In this document: positions 19,333-28,497 of the stretch, piece after piece
Layout of the letters: every line of letters starts with the position of its first letter
Numbering within the stretch: the stretch's first letter is position 1
DNA from: Actinomycetota bacterium
Lineage (GTDB): Bacteria; Actinomycetota; Acidimicrobiia; Acidimicrobiales; Ilumatobacteraceae
DNA: 64,000 nucleotides
Assembly (NCBI GenBank): GCA_016871395.1
Contig: VFYV01000008.1
Location: forward strand, 1 to 64,000
Direction: 5' to 3'
The notes under the pieces: generated by a model
What the model was told of the DNA's origin: nothing
Database searches by the model: none
What the model saw: only the letters and a program-made list of their open reading frames with translations
Program-made: the position numbers and the translations under genes

Positions 19333-20517
19333 GTGCCCCGCTTCGAACCTTTCTCTGCTTTGCGGTACGCCACCTTCGACCAAAGCGCCGTGGCCGCTCC
19401 CCCCTACGACGTTCTCTCCGAGGCCGACCGTCAGGAATTGGCGAATCGGCACCCGAACAACATCGTGCACGTCGATGTTCCCCGCGAATCCGATGGGCCG
19501 GATCGGTATCAGGTCGCCAACTCGATCCTTCGTGCCTGGATCGACACCGGCGTTCTGGTGCGCGACCCCCGGCCATCGTTTTCCATCTACCGCATGTCGT
19601 TCCGCGACGGGGCGGGCCGACGTCGTAGCACCAGTGGCGTCATCGGTGCCCTCGAGGTGGTCGACGAGGGTGCCGGCGGTGTGTTGCCCCACGAGCGCAC
19701 CACCCCCAAGGCCAAGACGGACCGCTTGGACCTGACCCGGGCCACCCTCACCAATCTGTCACCGGTGTGGGGCCTGTCGTTGGCGAACGGACTGACCGAA
19801 CTGCTCATCGAGCCGGGCGAGGTGGTGGGCGTGGTGGAGGCCGAGGGCGTCGTGCACACCATCGAACGCGTCGACGACCCCGCGCGGGTGGCCGCCATCT
19901 CGGCCGTGGTGGGTTCGGCCGAGGTGGTGATCGCCGACGGTCACCACCGCTACGCCATCAGTCGCACGTACCGCGACGAGCGACGCTCGGTGGACACCAG
20001 CACCGGTGGCTCGGCGGAACTGACCATGACGTACATCGGCGAACTCATCGAGGAGCAACTGAGCGTGGACGCGATCCATCGGCTGTACACCGATACCGAT
20101 CCCGCGAAGCTACTCGAGGCGCTCGAGAGGTTCTTCGAAACGTCGCCGGCGGGCCCCGTCGAGGCTTCCATCACTCACGACATGCGCGATCGTGGAGCGT
20201 TGGTGTTCGTGAATGCTGACGGCACCGGCACCTACCTGTCCCCCCGTTCCGACAAGTTCGCCGACGTCCGTGATCTCGATGGCGCGCGACTGGAGCACGC
20301 TTTGGCCGACGTCGACCACGAGGTGTCGTACCAGCATGGCGTCGATCTGGTGCGGGACATCGTGACGTCCGGTGGGGCCGCGGCCGGAGTGTTGATTCGC
20401 CCGGTCACCGTGCGCGAGATACAGCGCACCGCCGACGAGGGCCTGCTCATGCCGCCGAAGTCGACGTTCTTCACACCCAAGTTGCGCACCGGTCCGGTGA
20501 TCCGACCGCTCGATTGA
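19333..20517 (+). CDS. DUF1015 family protein
   Basis: A 394-residue member of DUF1015 from a GTG. Hallmarks are an N-terminal AAPPYDVLSEADR block, LSPVWGLSLANG, IADGHHRYAISRTY (DGHHR at 202-206) and a C-terminal MPPKSTFFTPKLRTG. The family is widespread. Some members have been reported as free-serine kinases, but I cannot confirm that activity here. It is convergent with the aldolase gene, 9 bases apart. Confidence 0.85.
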   Translation: MPRFEPFSALRYATFDQSAVAAPPYDVLSEADRQELANRHPNNIVHVDVPRESDGPDRYQVANSILRAWIDTGVLVRDPRPSFSIYRMSFRDGAGRRRSTSGVIGALEVVDEGAGGVLPHERTTPKAKTDRLDLTRATLTNLSPVWGLSLANGLTELLIEPGEVVGVVEAEGVVHTIERVDDPARVAAISAVVGSAEVVIADGHHRYAISRTYRDERRSVDTSTGGSAELTMTYIGELIEEQLSVDAIHRLYTDTDPAKLLEALERFFETSPAGPVEASITHDMRDRGALVFVNADGTGTYLSPRSDKFADVRDLDGARLEHALADVDHEVSYQHGVDLVRDIVTSGGAAAGVLIRPVTVREIQRTADEGLLMPPKSTFFTPKLRTGPVIRPLD

Positions 20518-20526
20518 CGACTCGGG

Positions 20527-21414
20527 TCAGGTACGTGAGGCCGCATAGATGCCGGCGATGGCACCGTCGAGCGTGGCGTTGAACTCGGCCTCGCTCTGCT
20601 GAGCCGACAGACCCTCGGTGAGCGCGCGCGAAAAACTGGCGATGACGCCCTTGTTACGAGACAAGCGAGAATTGGACTCCTCGCGGCTGTATCCGCCCGA
20701 CAACGCCACCACCCGCAACACGCTGGGATGCTTGACCAATTCGCTGTAATGGTTGTCGATCTCGGGGAGCGTGAGCTTCAACATGACCGGCTGATCCGAC
20801 GGCTGGCGATTCAATTCGTCGAGCAACTCCGCCTTCAGCAGAGCCTCGGCCGCGGCCTTGTTGGGACAGTGGATGTCGACCTCGGGTTCGATGATGGGCA
20901 CCAAACCAGCGGCCAGGATCTGACGACCCACCTCGAACTGCTGCTTCACCACGGCGGTGACACCGGCGGCGTTGGCGTCTTTGATGACCGACCGCATTTT
21001 GGTCCCGAAAATGCCCTTGGTGCGGCCCTTGGCCAGCAGGGCGTCGAGGTCGGGCATGGGTTTCATCACCTGCACACCGTTCGCGTCGTCGGCCAAACCC
21101 TTGTCGACTTTGAGGATGGGCACGATGCGCTTGGCGTTCCACAGATAGATGGCGCTACCGACACCTTCGATCTCGCGATCCATGGTGCCTTCGAAGAGTA
21201 TGGCCGCCAGCACGCGTTCACCGTTGAAGGCCGGACTGGTGATCATGCGGGTACGCATCTGGTGGATCAAGTCGAACATCTGCTCGTCGCCGGAGTAACT
21301 CGAGTCCTCGATGCCGTACAAGCGCAGGGCCTTGGGGGTGCTACCGCCACTTTGGTCGAGGGCGGCGATGAAACCCGCGTCGTGCCGCAGTCGTTCGAGT
21401 TGGTCCGTGTTCAT
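20527..21414 (-). CDS. Class I fructose-bisphosphate aldolase
   Basis: A 295-residue class I aldolase of the short bacterial type. It opens [20 protein letters not shown] and has [28 protein letters not shown] and VMLKLTLPE, with Schiff-base Lys213. It interconverts fructose-1,6-bisphosphate with dihydroxyacetone phosphate and glyceraldehyde-3-phosphate, without metal. It stands alone between DUF1015 and the OB-fold gene. Confidence 0.93.
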   Translation of the reverse strand: MNTDQLERLRHDAGFIAALDQSGGSTPKALRLYGIEDSSYSGDEQMFDLIHQMRTRMITSPAFNGERVLAAILFEGTMDREIEGVGSAIYLWNAKRIVPILKVDKGLADDANGVQVMKPMPDLDALLAKGRTKGIFGTKMRSVIKDANAAGVTAVVKQQFEVGRQILAAGLVPIIEPEVDIHCPNKAAAEALLKAELLDELNRQPSDQPVMLKLTLPEIDNHYSELVKHPSVLRVVALSGGYSREESNSRLSRNKGVIASFSRALTEGLSAQQSEAEFNATLDGAIAGIYAASRT

Positions 21415-21491
21415 GGGATGTTCGCATTCGGTTCGAGAAGAGACGTGCGAACCTTAGTTCTCGGACCCCGAGGGACCCCGCACTTCGCCCG

Positions 21492-21866
21492 TCATGGGAC
21501 GTCGACATCGGACACCACCCGGGCCACCTCCGCCAACAGTTTGTCCACCCGGGCCGCCTGCGACCCCCGCACCACCCGGGCCGCCACCACCTCGGTGCGG
21601 CTGGCCGTTCCTCCCCCGCTGCGGAAGAAACGTCGCACCACCGATCCCACCACCACGACCTCGGTTCCCGACTCCCAAGAGGTGAAGTCATCCTTACCGA
21701 GGGGCTCGTGCACGATCACCGGCACGCTGCGCGCCACCCCGGCGCAGTCCCGGGAGGTCACTTCGATCTGTACGAGATCGGAGCCGTTGGGCAGGGTGCG
21801 CCGTACCGGCATGCTGCTGAGGGTGCCTCGCACCAGCGCGAGGTTGTTCGCGTCGATCCTCTTCAT
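21492..21866 (-). CDS. SSB-like OB-fold protein
   Basis: A 124-residue protein whose strand pattern resembles single-stranded-DNA-binding proteins: NLALVRGTLSSMPVRRTLPNG, LVQIEVTSRD, VPVIVHEP, GTEVVVVGSVVRRFFR. It lacks the acidic SSB C-terminal tip and is shorter than replicative SSB. It is therefore more likely a secondary ssDNA-binding or SSB-like protein of unknown partner. The ATG at 21866 has AAAGGA five bases upstream. Confidence 0.6.
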   Translation of the reverse strand: MKRIDANNLALVRGTLSSMPVRRTLPNGSDLVQIEVTSRDCAGVARSVPVIVHEPLGKDDFTSWESGTEVVVVGSVVRRFFRSGGGTASRTEVVAARVVRGSQAARVDKLLAEVARVVSDVDVP

Positions 21867-21920
21867 GTCGTCCTTTCGTGACGACACGGGTGTACCGGGA
21901 CTCCACGGATGCGGAGACGG

Positions 21921-22715
21921 TCAAAGGGCCCCGATGCGGTCGGCGACGTCGGCAAAGTCCGGATCGTGAAGGGCGACACGCTTGAAGAACTCTCGGGCTT
22001 TTTGCACGTTGCCCGCCTTGTCGTACAGATCGGCGATGACGTACCACTGACGAAGATGGTGCTCGCGCACGCGGCGCGGGATCTCGGCGGCTTTGGCCAT
22101 CAGCTGCAGCGCACCCCTCAGGTCGCCGCGATCGGCCATCGCTCCGGCCACCACCATGCGACCCTCGGCCATCACATCGTGCGCCGGTGACGCCTCTTTG
22201 AGGATGGCCCAGATTTCGTCGACGGAATCCCAACGCTTCAGCGCACGGTAGCAATCGGCCAGCACCGGTAGATCCTCCACGCGTTCGCGCAACGAGCGAG
22301 CCAGTTCCAGTGCCGTGGCGGCGTCGCGGTACTGGCCGAGGCGATAGCTGGCCAAACCCACCACTTCGTGGACGGCGGCCACGGCGGACAACTCTTTCAT
22401 GAGGGATTTGGCTCGCCGCTTGGCCTCGGCGTATCGCTCACGCTCGAGGGCATTTTGTGCGTCCCGCAAACGGTCGCCCAACTGCGCCGCGCGCTTGGAG
22501 TCGAGCACCTTGGCGACATCGGCCTTCACCTCGGGATCGAGTTCGCCGTCCTCGCGCACCTTGCGGGCCGCCCGACTGACGGCCGCCTCGGCCGTGAGGC
22601 GCAACCCAGAGACATCCACCGGTCCCTCGTCGATCCACTGCTCGGCCGCCCGCTCCTCGCGCGTTTGCTCGCGATCCTTGCGAGCGGAACCGCCTCCTTT
22701 GGCCCGCACCGCCAA
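21921..22715 (-). CDS. TPR-repeat protein (C-terminal part of a frameshifted Arg/Gly-rich gene)
   Basis: As read, the frame codes 264 residues from a TTG at 22715. The helical region (about 60-260) has TPR-like units, for example VVGLASYRLGQYRDAATALE and YVIADLYDKAGNVQKAREFF. TPR arrays mediate protein contacts. The same frame is open upstream to a stop at 22986-22988 and encodes RRGDGDRGP repeats there. The frame starting at the ATG at 23323 encodes a matching Arg/Gly-rich segment and leaves this frame at a run of seven C (22978-22984). One extra base there would join both into one gene of 467 residues (21921-23323). I therefore read this as the C-terminal portion of that gene. Confidence 0.7.
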   Translation of the reverse strand: MAVRAKGGGSARKDREQTREERAAEQWIDEGPVDVSGLRLTAEAAVSRAARKVREDGELDPEVKADVAKVLDSKRAAQLGDRLRDAQNALERERYAEAKRRAKSLMKELSAVAAVHEVVGLASYRLGQYRDAATALELARSLRERVEDLPVLADCYRALKRWDSVDEIWAILKEASPAHDVMAEGRMVVAGAMADRGDLRGALQLMAKAAEIPRRVREHHLRQWYVIADLYDKAGNVQKAREFFKRVALHDPDFADVADRIGAL

Positions 22716-22753
22716 ACGGCGCCGCTCGGCCTCGTTGCGCGGCTCGCGCGCTC

Positions 22754-22915
22754 GACGCCCATCACCATCACGACCGGGGCGACGCCCATCACCATCACGA
22801 CCCGGGCGACGCCCATCACCATCACGACCCGGGCGACGCCCATCACCATCACGACCCGGGCGACGCCCATCACCATCACGACCGGGGCGACGCCCATCAC
22901 CATCACGACCGGGGC
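22754..22915. repeat. Six tandem 27-bp repeats encoding RRGDGDRGP units
   Basis: Six adjacent copies of a 27-base unit beginning gacgcccatcaccatcacga, differing at one or two positions, start at 22754, 22781, 22808, 22835, 22862 and 22889. Translated on the minus strand in the TPR frame they give nine-residue Arg/Gly/Asp repeats, an RGG-like disordered segment that often binds RNA. There are no spacers, so this is not a CRISPR array. Confidence 0.92.
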
Positions 22916-22928
22916 GACGATCACCGCC

Positions 22929-23035
22929 GTCAGCACGAGCCTGACGCGACTGACCATCGCGTGGACCAGCACCGGCACCCCCCCGTCAGCACGAGCCTGA
23001 CGCGACTGACCATCGCGTGGACCAGCACCGGCACC
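22929..23035. repeat. 51-bp direct repeat with 56-bp period
   Basis: Identical 51-base copies lie at 22929-22979 and 22985-23035. The period is 56 bases, not a multiple of three, because a run of seven C sits at the junction. With one more base the copies would be in frame and encode the peptide AGAGPRDGQSRQARADGG twice. Confidence 0.9.
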
Positions 23036-23323
23036 ACCAGCCCGCGTTCCGTAACGACGCGGGCGCTGATCATCACCGTCGTCACGCCTCCTCGGACGCG
23101 ATGTCGAGCCATCAGCGGAACGACGTGGACGACGAGGCGTGTCCTCACGTCGTGCACGTGAAGCGTCATCATCGGAGCGGCGCCCGGCGCCATCTGATCC
23201 ACCCGACGGCCGACCCGCGACACTCGGGCGCCCACCACGGGGACGACCAGCGGCACGCGGACGGCCCGCCAAAGGATCACCACCACGGGGGCGACCACCA
23301 CGAGGACGAGGGGACGAATTCAT
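22985..23323 (-). CDS. Arg/Gly-rich N-terminal segment, separated by a frameshift from the TPR gene
   Basis: From the ATG at 23323 this frame gives 113 residues that are almost wholly Arg, Gly, Pro, Ser and Asp (for example RPRGGRPRGGDPLAG order patterns and RRPRRSADGS). This is an intrinsically disordered RGG-type tail like those of RNA-binding proteins. Downstream of 22985 the frame turns into a run of Val/Met (VMVMGV) that is plainly the wrong reading of the 27-bp repeats. The natural continuation is the TPR frame. The shift may be a sequencing slip in the C run or a real mutation. Confidence 0.6.
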
Positions 23324-23348
23324 GAGTTCGCCCAGCCTAGGAGGCGGA

Positions 23349-24386
23349 TCAGCTGATGAGGCCGAACTCGCGAGCGATCAATTCGGTTGCGTCGATGTCT
23401 CGAGCGACCGCGCCGATCGACGACGTCGCATCAGTCGGGAATGGTGCACCGGGGTGGGTGTGCCCCGCACCATCGCTCAGGTACAACACGACCCTGGTGC
23501 CGTCAGCGCAGTCGACCCACTCGTATCGCTCGGTCTCGGGTCCCATCGTCGTGATCGTGGCCTCGCCCGCGCACCCGTTACGCCTCGACCACGACTCGAC
23601 GATACCAAACAGGTCACCCCGAAAGAATTTGCGTTCATCGACGAATTCCGCGGTGTCCCATCCTTGGAGACCCTCGATCGGCACGTACTTGTCGAGTGTG
23701 CCATGGAACGCGACGAGCGACACCGACGGTGAATCCTCACAACCCCGCACCAGATTCACACCCGCCACCGGCGCGACACCGGCGAAGAGAGAGCTCTGGC
23801 AGCCGAGATACGTACTCATGGCGCCGCCCGACGATTGACCGGTGGCGAAAATCCGCTGGGGATCGATGCACGCCGCATCCACGATCGAGACGATCGCGTC
23901 CTCGATGAACCCGATGTCGTCACCCGGAACCGTCCCCGGCACCGCCCACGCAGTTATCGCGCCCAGGGCCAAAGGCGTCAGCGTGACCCAGGCTCCGCTC
24001 TCGATCCCCCGGGCCCCGAAACGCGAGAGCACCTCTTGAATCTCCGGCGTGCCGGTGGCGCCGTGCAAATCGACCACCAACGGCAAACGCCCACCATCGG
24101 TGGCCGCGGGACGGTGCAACACGAATTCGCGACGCCCCTCCTCGCGCTCGATCGTCTGGTCGCTGCGACCAGACACGATCGTTGGGGTGCACGGTCCGGG
24201 CGCGACGACGAGTTCGGGTGATTGGTGAGCCGGCGTCTCGTCCGCCGATGGCGAATCCGTGGCGGGGGCGAGAGTCGAACGAATCACCGTCGCCGTAACC
24301 GATGCACCTGACGTCGCCGGTTCGGCTTCATCCGACGAACAGGCCGCCAACATGACGGCGGCAACGAGGAAAGGCCCTGCTCGCAT
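23349..24386 (-). CDS. Secreted lipoprotein esterase of the PHB-depolymerase/LpqC-like alpha/beta fold
   Basis: A 345-residue protein with a lipoprotein signal ending LAAC (Cys16) and a Ser/Thr/Pro-rich linker to about residue 65. The alpha/beta hydrolase domain has LPLVVDLHGATGTPE as oxyanion region, GQSSGGAM with nucleophile Ser185, and GAGHTHPG as the probable catalytic histidine. Such enzymes hydrolyse polyester or feruloyl-type esters outside the cell. Its ATG overlaps the stop of the upstream decarboxylase-like gene (TGATG), making it the last gene of the 23.3-32.4 kb minus-strand operon. Substrate unknown. Confidence 0.8.
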   Translation of the reverse strand: MRAGPFLVAAVMLAACSSDEAEPATSGASVTATVIRSTLAPATDSPSADETPAHQSPELVVAPGPCTPTIVSGRSDQTIEREEGRREFVLHRPAATDGGRLPLVVDLHGATGTPEIQEVLSRFGARGIESGAWVTLTPLALGAITAWAVPGTVPGDDIGFIEDAIVSIVDAACIDPQRIFATGQSSGGAMSTYLGCQSSLFAGVAPVAGVNLVRGCEDSPSVSLVAFHGTLDKYVPIEGLQGWDTAEFVDERKFFRGDLFGIVESWSRRNGCAGEATITTMGPETERYEWVDCADGTRVVLYLSDGAGHTHPGAPFPTDATSSIGAVARDIDATELIAREFGLIS

Positions 24387-25168
24387 CAGTACTCACGCAA
24401 CAGGGTGCCGAACCCGTGCAGGTGATCTCCGACTCCGTTGTCACGCAACGCCATCCACCACGTGGCGGCATTGATGGCGATCACGGGCTTGTCGACGATG
24501 CGCTCCATCTCGTCAGCGAGACGGATCATGCTCAAATTCGTTCCCACCTGCACGAGCGCGTCCACTTCGGGTCCGTTGACTTTGTGCAGAGCGGCCCGCA
24601 GCTCGGTCTCTGGCACGTGAGCAATGGCGACCGCGGTCGGACACTTCAGACCCTCGATGGCCGCGACGTCGAAGCCGAGTTCACTGAAAAACTTGACGAC
24701 GTTCGTGTCACCGATCGGTTGATACGGCGTCACCACCCCGATCTTTTTCACTCCGAACAACTTCAATGCCCGCTCACAGGCCTCCGCACCGGTGGCCACC
24801 GACAGACCACCCGAGCGCTCATTGATCTGCTTGATGAACTTGCGGTTTCCCTCCACGCCGTCCCAGAACGTCTCGGCCGACATTCCCATGACCATGTAGT
24901 CGGGTTCGGCCGTCATGATCCGGTCGACGGTGTAGCCGATCTCCTCTCGGATCTGCAGCAGAAGGTTCTGGAACGCCTCGTCGGAGTCGAGTGCCTGATT
25001 GCGGATGTGAATGCGACCGGTATGGGCGGTGATACCCGGCACCGACATCGCGTGGAACTCGGGTTCGACGATGGTGTTGGTGCTCGGGATGATCACGCCG
25101 AACTTGCGGCGCCACCCCAATTGATCGCATCCGCCGTGATGCGCGTTGGTCACGTTCACGAATCCCAT
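24386..25168 (-). CDS. Arylmalonate decarboxylase/maleate isomerase-like protein, copy 1
   Basis: A 260-residue member of the Asp/Glu racemase superfamily: FGVIIPSTNT, MVMGMSAETFW, GVVTPYQPIGD, EGLKCPTAV. Maleate isomerases and racemases use two cysteines. Here the first position is Gly95 (GMS) and only Cys176 remains, as in Bordetella arylmalonate decarboxylase with Gly74 and Cys188. Tyr149 matches a decarboxylase oxyanion residue. I infer a malonate- or maleate-type acid as substrate. I take the ATG at 25168, which has AGAGGAG at good spacing. A paralogue lies at 30396. Confidence 0.78.
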   Translation of the reverse strand: MGFVNVTNAHHGGCDQLGWRRKFGVIIPSTNTIVEPEFHAMSVPGITAHTGRIHIRNQALDSDEAFQNLLLQIREEIGYTVDRIMTAEPDYMVMGMSAETFWDGVEGNRKFIKQINERSGGLSVATGAEACERALKLFGVKKIGVVTPYQPIGDTNVVKFFSELGFDVAAIEGLKCPTAVAIAHVPETELRAALHKVNGPEVDALVQVGTNLSMIRLADEMERIVDKPVIAINAATWWMALRDNGVGDHLHGFGTLLREY

Positions 25169-25200
25169 CGATACTCCTCTCACTTTGTTTCGTCATCACC

Positions 25201-26646
25201 TCAGCCGAGGCTGTTCTCGACTCCGAGCACTTGATTCCCGCCGAAAAACCGAATGCTTTCAGCCGTTCCCTCCTCGTGCAGTCCAGAGACCCCGAACGCT
25301 GGGCGTGGGGCCATGAGATGCAGCGAGACCGGACTCACTCCATTCACCTTCACTCCCCCGGCCCGGACGCGCCGCGCCGCGGCCATCGCCGCCTCCTCGT
25401 CGCTGCCCACCACGTAGGCCTCCAAGCCGTAGTCGGTGCCGTTGGCCAAGGCCAGCGCTTCGTCGAGATTCCGATAACCATGAACCGCGGCCACCGGGCC
25501 GAAGATCTCGTCGACGGTTCGACTCGGATCCACGCCGTCCACGAGCGTGGGGGCGAACCAGTTGCCCGAGCGATCAGGCAGAGGCGTGGTACTCACGATC
25601 CGACCGTCGCTGAACTCGTCGAGGCGGCGCTGCAAATACGCGCGGTGCGCCGAGTGGACGAGCGGGCCCATCTCGGTGGACGGATCGATCGGGTCGCCTA
25701 CCACCACCGAGGACAGTGCGCCGGCTACGGCGTCGACGATCTCGGCTCGTCGTCGCTCGGGTACGAGCAAACGACCTAGAGCACGACACCACTGCCCATT
25801 GAGAGTGAGTAGCAAGCCGAGGGCCCCGGCCACCACGTGCTCGAGAGACGCATCATCGAGGACCAACAACGGTGCGTGTCCCCCCAGTTCGAGTTGAGCG
25901 GGTTTCAGGTCCTCGGCACAGGCGTGAGCGACCGCCCGGCCCCCCACGATGCCGCCGGTGAACGACACGGCGCGCACCCGTCGATCGGTCATCAACGCGG
26001 ACGCGGTGGACGGTCCACCATGCAACAACTGCACGGTCCCCGGCGGGAACAAGTCGGCGATCGCACGAACCATCGAGGTTGTGCCGTGCGGAGCCCGCTC
26101 GGGAGGCTTCACGATGACCGGACAACCTGCGGCCAACGCCGACGCCATCTTGTGCGCCGCCATCGGTGCGGGTGCGTTCCACGGACACAACAACAAAGCC
26201 GGTCCCCACGGCAGGCGACGTACTTCGACGGCGCGACCCGTCGGTCCGTCGAAACGTGCATCCAGCACTCCCGAGCGGAGTTGCTCGGCGGCCATGCGGA
26301 AAGAACCGTGCACGATGAACCCGAGCATGCTCGTGGTTCCGATAACGGCACCGGTCGTCGCCGACTCCAGAGCCGCGATGTCGGGCACAGCCGCGGCCAG
26401 ACGATCGGCAGCCGCCTCGAGAACACCGGCTCGTTCGTGGTCGGTTCGACTCGACCAGGCGGCACTGGTGTGCGCACTCCACGCCGTCGCCAGAGCACGC
26501 TCGATGGACACCGCCGATGCCTCACGTTGCACTTGCTCGGCTCGGCCGTCACTCGAATGCTCGATCCACTCGGTGCGCTCGGCCCCCTCCGAGATCCAAT
26601 CACCGGCGACCAGGTCTGTCTGATCGGGAAGCACGACGCGGGTCAT
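25201..26646 (-). CDS. NAD(P)-dependent aldehyde dehydrogenase
   Basis: A 481-residue ALDH from the ATG at 26646, which overlaps the upstream stop (ATGA). The key residues are Asn157 (CPWNAP), the cofactor loop FTGGIVGG, Glu253 (LELGGHAPL) and the nucleophile Cys287 (GQWCRALGR). It oxidises an aldehyde to an acid or semialdehyde product. The position in the operon suggests a catabolic aldehyde. The frame upstream of 26646 overlaps the neighbouring gene and is not real. Confidence 0.92.
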   Translation of the reverse strand: MTRVVLPDQTDLVAGDWISEGAERTEWIEHSSDGRAEQVQREASAVSIERALATAWSAHTSAAWSSRTDHERAGVLEAAADRLAAAVPDIAALESATTGAVIGTTSMLGFIVHGSFRMAAEQLRSGVLDARFDGPTGRAVEVRRLPWGPALLLCPWNAPAPMAAHKMASALAAGCPVIVKPPERAPHGTTSMVRAIADLFPPGTVQLLHGGPSTASALMTDRRVRAVSFTGGIVGGRAVAHACAEDLKPAQLELGGHAPLLVLDDASLEHVVAGALGLLLTLNGQWCRALGRLLVPERRRAEIVDAVAGALSSVVVGDPIDPSTEMGPLVHSAHRAYLQRRLDEFSDGRIVSTTPLPDRSGNWFAPTLVDGVDPSRTVDEIFGPVAAVHGYRNLDEALALANGTDYGLEAYVVGSDEEAAMAAARRVRAGGVKVNGVSPVSLHLMAPRPAFGVSGLHEEGTAESIRFFGGNQVLGVENSLG

Positions 26647-27218
26647 GAGGGCTTCATCTTCGCTGAGTAGATGTCGACCACGGAGCGCAGATCGTGAACG
26701 GGCCCGTCGACACCCCGCGGATCGAGGTCGTGGCGCACCGAGGTATCGGGTGAGATGCGATGACCTTTCACCATCAAAAGACGGCGCAGTGCACCGTTGC
26801 GCCACAACACCGTGTGACGCCAGCGGCGATCACCGTCGATACGGATGAAGTCGGGCTCGGCGTAGCGTTGGATCGCCTCGGCGGCCACGGTGTCGGCCAC
26901 GAACCACAACGCCCCCGGTCCTTGCGACACACCCACGATGCGCGGGGCCCCCGGCCCGAGGGGCACGAATTCGAGCACGTCAGCCTTCACTGAGGCTTCG
27001 AATGTACGAACGGCTGGCTCGCGCCCCGAAAGAACCACGGTCGTCTGTGCGAAGCGAGCACCGTCGAAGTCGATGTACACCAAAACCTGGTACGGAAACG
27101 CACCCGGCACACCACCGTACGGATCATGACTGATCGTGTCGCCGTTTTCGTCGACGGCTGACAATTCTTCGCGCCACACTCCTCGCAGGGAGAACAGATT
27201 GTCGATCAGCGTCGACAC
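26643..27218 (-). CDS. Conserved hypothetical, possible lipocalin-like barrel
   Basis: A 191-residue protein with a GTG start, coupled to both neighbours (2 bases after the acyl-CoA dehydrogenase, overlap with ALDH). It is rich in beta strands. The opening LRGVWREELSAVDENGD resembles the N-terminus of calycin/lipocalin-like barrels, and later strands (YQVLVYIDFDG, RWRHTVLWRNGALRRLLMV) fit a ligand-binding or catalytic barrel. I do not recognise a family with certainty. Confidence 0.6.
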   Translation of the reverse strand: MSTLIDNLFSLRGVWREELSAVDENGDTISHDPYGGVPGAFPYQVLVYIDFDGARFAQTTVVLSGREPAVRTFEASVKADVLEFVPLGPGAPRIVGVSQGPGALWFVADTVAAEAIQRYAEPDFIRIDGDRRWRHTVLWRNGALRRLLMVKGHRISPDTSVRHDLDPRGVDGPVHDLRSVVDIYSAKMKPS

Positions 27219-27219
27219 G

Positions 27220-28497
27220 TCAGGCCTTGGCCCCGAACTGGGTCGATTCGGCGCCGCTCACGAGGAGTGACGCCGCTTCGAGACGACCCTTCTCCGCCGG
27301 AAAGGCCTGAACAAGGCCCATCGACAGATCACGCAGACCACGCGCCACCACACCGCTGTTACCGGTGTTCGACGTGCCACAGGCCTTCATCGCGCACACT
27401 CCCACCGCGAAGGCCGAGTCGACCACGGTGCCCTTGGCCAAACGCCATTGGCGAACGACATCGGGCTTGGGCAGGATCGGCGGTTCACTCGTCTCGAGGT
27501 CGACCTGGCGACGTAGCCAGAGCGTGGCCGTGTCGAGATGCATACGCATCTCACCGATCAGTTGCTGCTGGAAGGGAGCGCTGCCGATCGGAGCCCCCGT
27601 GTCGGAGAATGTCGTGCTGGTGAGGTGCTTCATCGTCCAGTCGTACACGGCGCAGGCCGCACCGAGATAAACCGCGGTGCCCGCTACTTGGCTGCCGACG
27701 AAGCTGCCTCGACTCATCTGCATCATCCGCACGAAGGCCCCCGGAATGGCCAACGAGTCGATGGCCGGAACGAACACGTCGTTCAGCACGATGCCGTGCG
27801 TCGCGGTGGCCCGCATCCCGATCGCGTCCCACCTACTTCGCTCACGCACGCCGGGCGACTTCGGATCGACGATGAACACCGCGAGTGAATCGGCCGTCAC
27901 ACCGCCGCCGAGCGAGGCCGTGACCAGGTAGCGGCCCGCCACGCCGGTCGCACAACCGAACGACTTGACCCCGTTGAGCACCCAACCCTTCTCACCAGCG
28001 AGGGTGGTCGGCTCGGCCGTGGTGGAGATCAAGATGTTGGCGCTCGACGATTTCACCGACTCCGACGCGAAGTTGGCCATCCACACTCGGTCTCGTCCCA
28101 TCAGTTCGAGTACTCGTTCGGCGAATGCCGCCACCGTGCCACGTTCGTCGGCGTCGAAGAGCCCGGCCTCGAGCGCTTCGAGGGCGAGCAGTCCGCGAGA
28201 TGCCGAACTGCAGTGAAAGAAGTACGACAAAGCGGTGGAAGGACAAGCGGTCCCCATGGCGAAGGTCGCGCCCACGAGGTCGCGCAAACCGCCGCCGAGT
28301 CCGCCGAATCTCTCCGGCACCACCAGGCCCATGAGTCCGGCCTCGGCCAAGGTGGTCACGTGGGCCATCGGGAACTCGGCGATCCGGTCGGCTTCTTCGG
28401 CGGCGAGAGCCAGTGCCGGCAGGACCGAGTCGACGCGGCGAGCACGGGCTTCTTCGGCCTCGGTGAGTGAATCGAACAAGCGGGTGGCCACGATCAT
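27220..28497 (-). CDS. Acyl-CoA dehydrogenase family flavoprotein
   Basis: A 425-residue acyl-CoA-dehydrogenase-fold protein: an N-terminal helical domain with LMGLVVPERFGGLGGG, a middle strand domain with WVLNGVKSFGCATGVA and FIVDPKSPGV, and a C-terminal four-helix domain. The position where the base Glu is often found cannot be assigned with certainty. Related flavin monooxygenases (DszC/HpaB-like) also have this fold. The ATG overlaps the isochorismatase-fold gene stop (ATGA). Confidence 0.82.
   Translation of the reverse strand: MIVATRLFDSLTEAEEARARRVDSVLPALALAAEEADRIAEFPMAHVTTLAEAGLMGLVVPERFGGLGGGLRDLVGATFAMGTACPSTALSYFFHCSSASRGLLALEALEAGLFDADERGTVAAFAERVLELMGRDRVWMANFASESVKSSSANILISTTAEPTTLAGEKGWVLNGVKSFGCATGVAGRYLVTASLGGGVTADSLAVFIVDPKSPGVRERSRWDAIGMRATATHGIVLNDVFVPAIDSLAIPGAFVRMMQMSRGSFVGSQVAGTAVYLGAACAVYDWTMKHLTSTTFSDTGAPIGSAPFQQQLIGEMRMHLDTATLWLRRQVDLETSEPPILPKPDVVRQWRLAKGTVVDSAFAVGVCAMKACGTSNTGNSGVVARGLRDLSMGLVQAFPAEKGRLEAASLLVSGAESTQFGAKA

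Noticed and set aside
22754-22915. Possible CRISPR array from the regularly spaced 27-bp units
   Set aside because: Units are directly adjacent without spacers, are in frame, and encode RRGDGDRGP peptides; no cas genes are near.
22526-22984. Continuation of the ATG-23323 frame into a Val/Met-rich peptide
   Set aside because: The VMVMGV repeats are the off-frame reading of the Arg/Gly/Asp repeats; the natural frame is the TPR one.
24386-25168. Plain maleate isomerase call
   Set aside because: The first of the two catalytic cysteines is absent (Gly95), so the two-cysteine isomerase mechanism is not supported.
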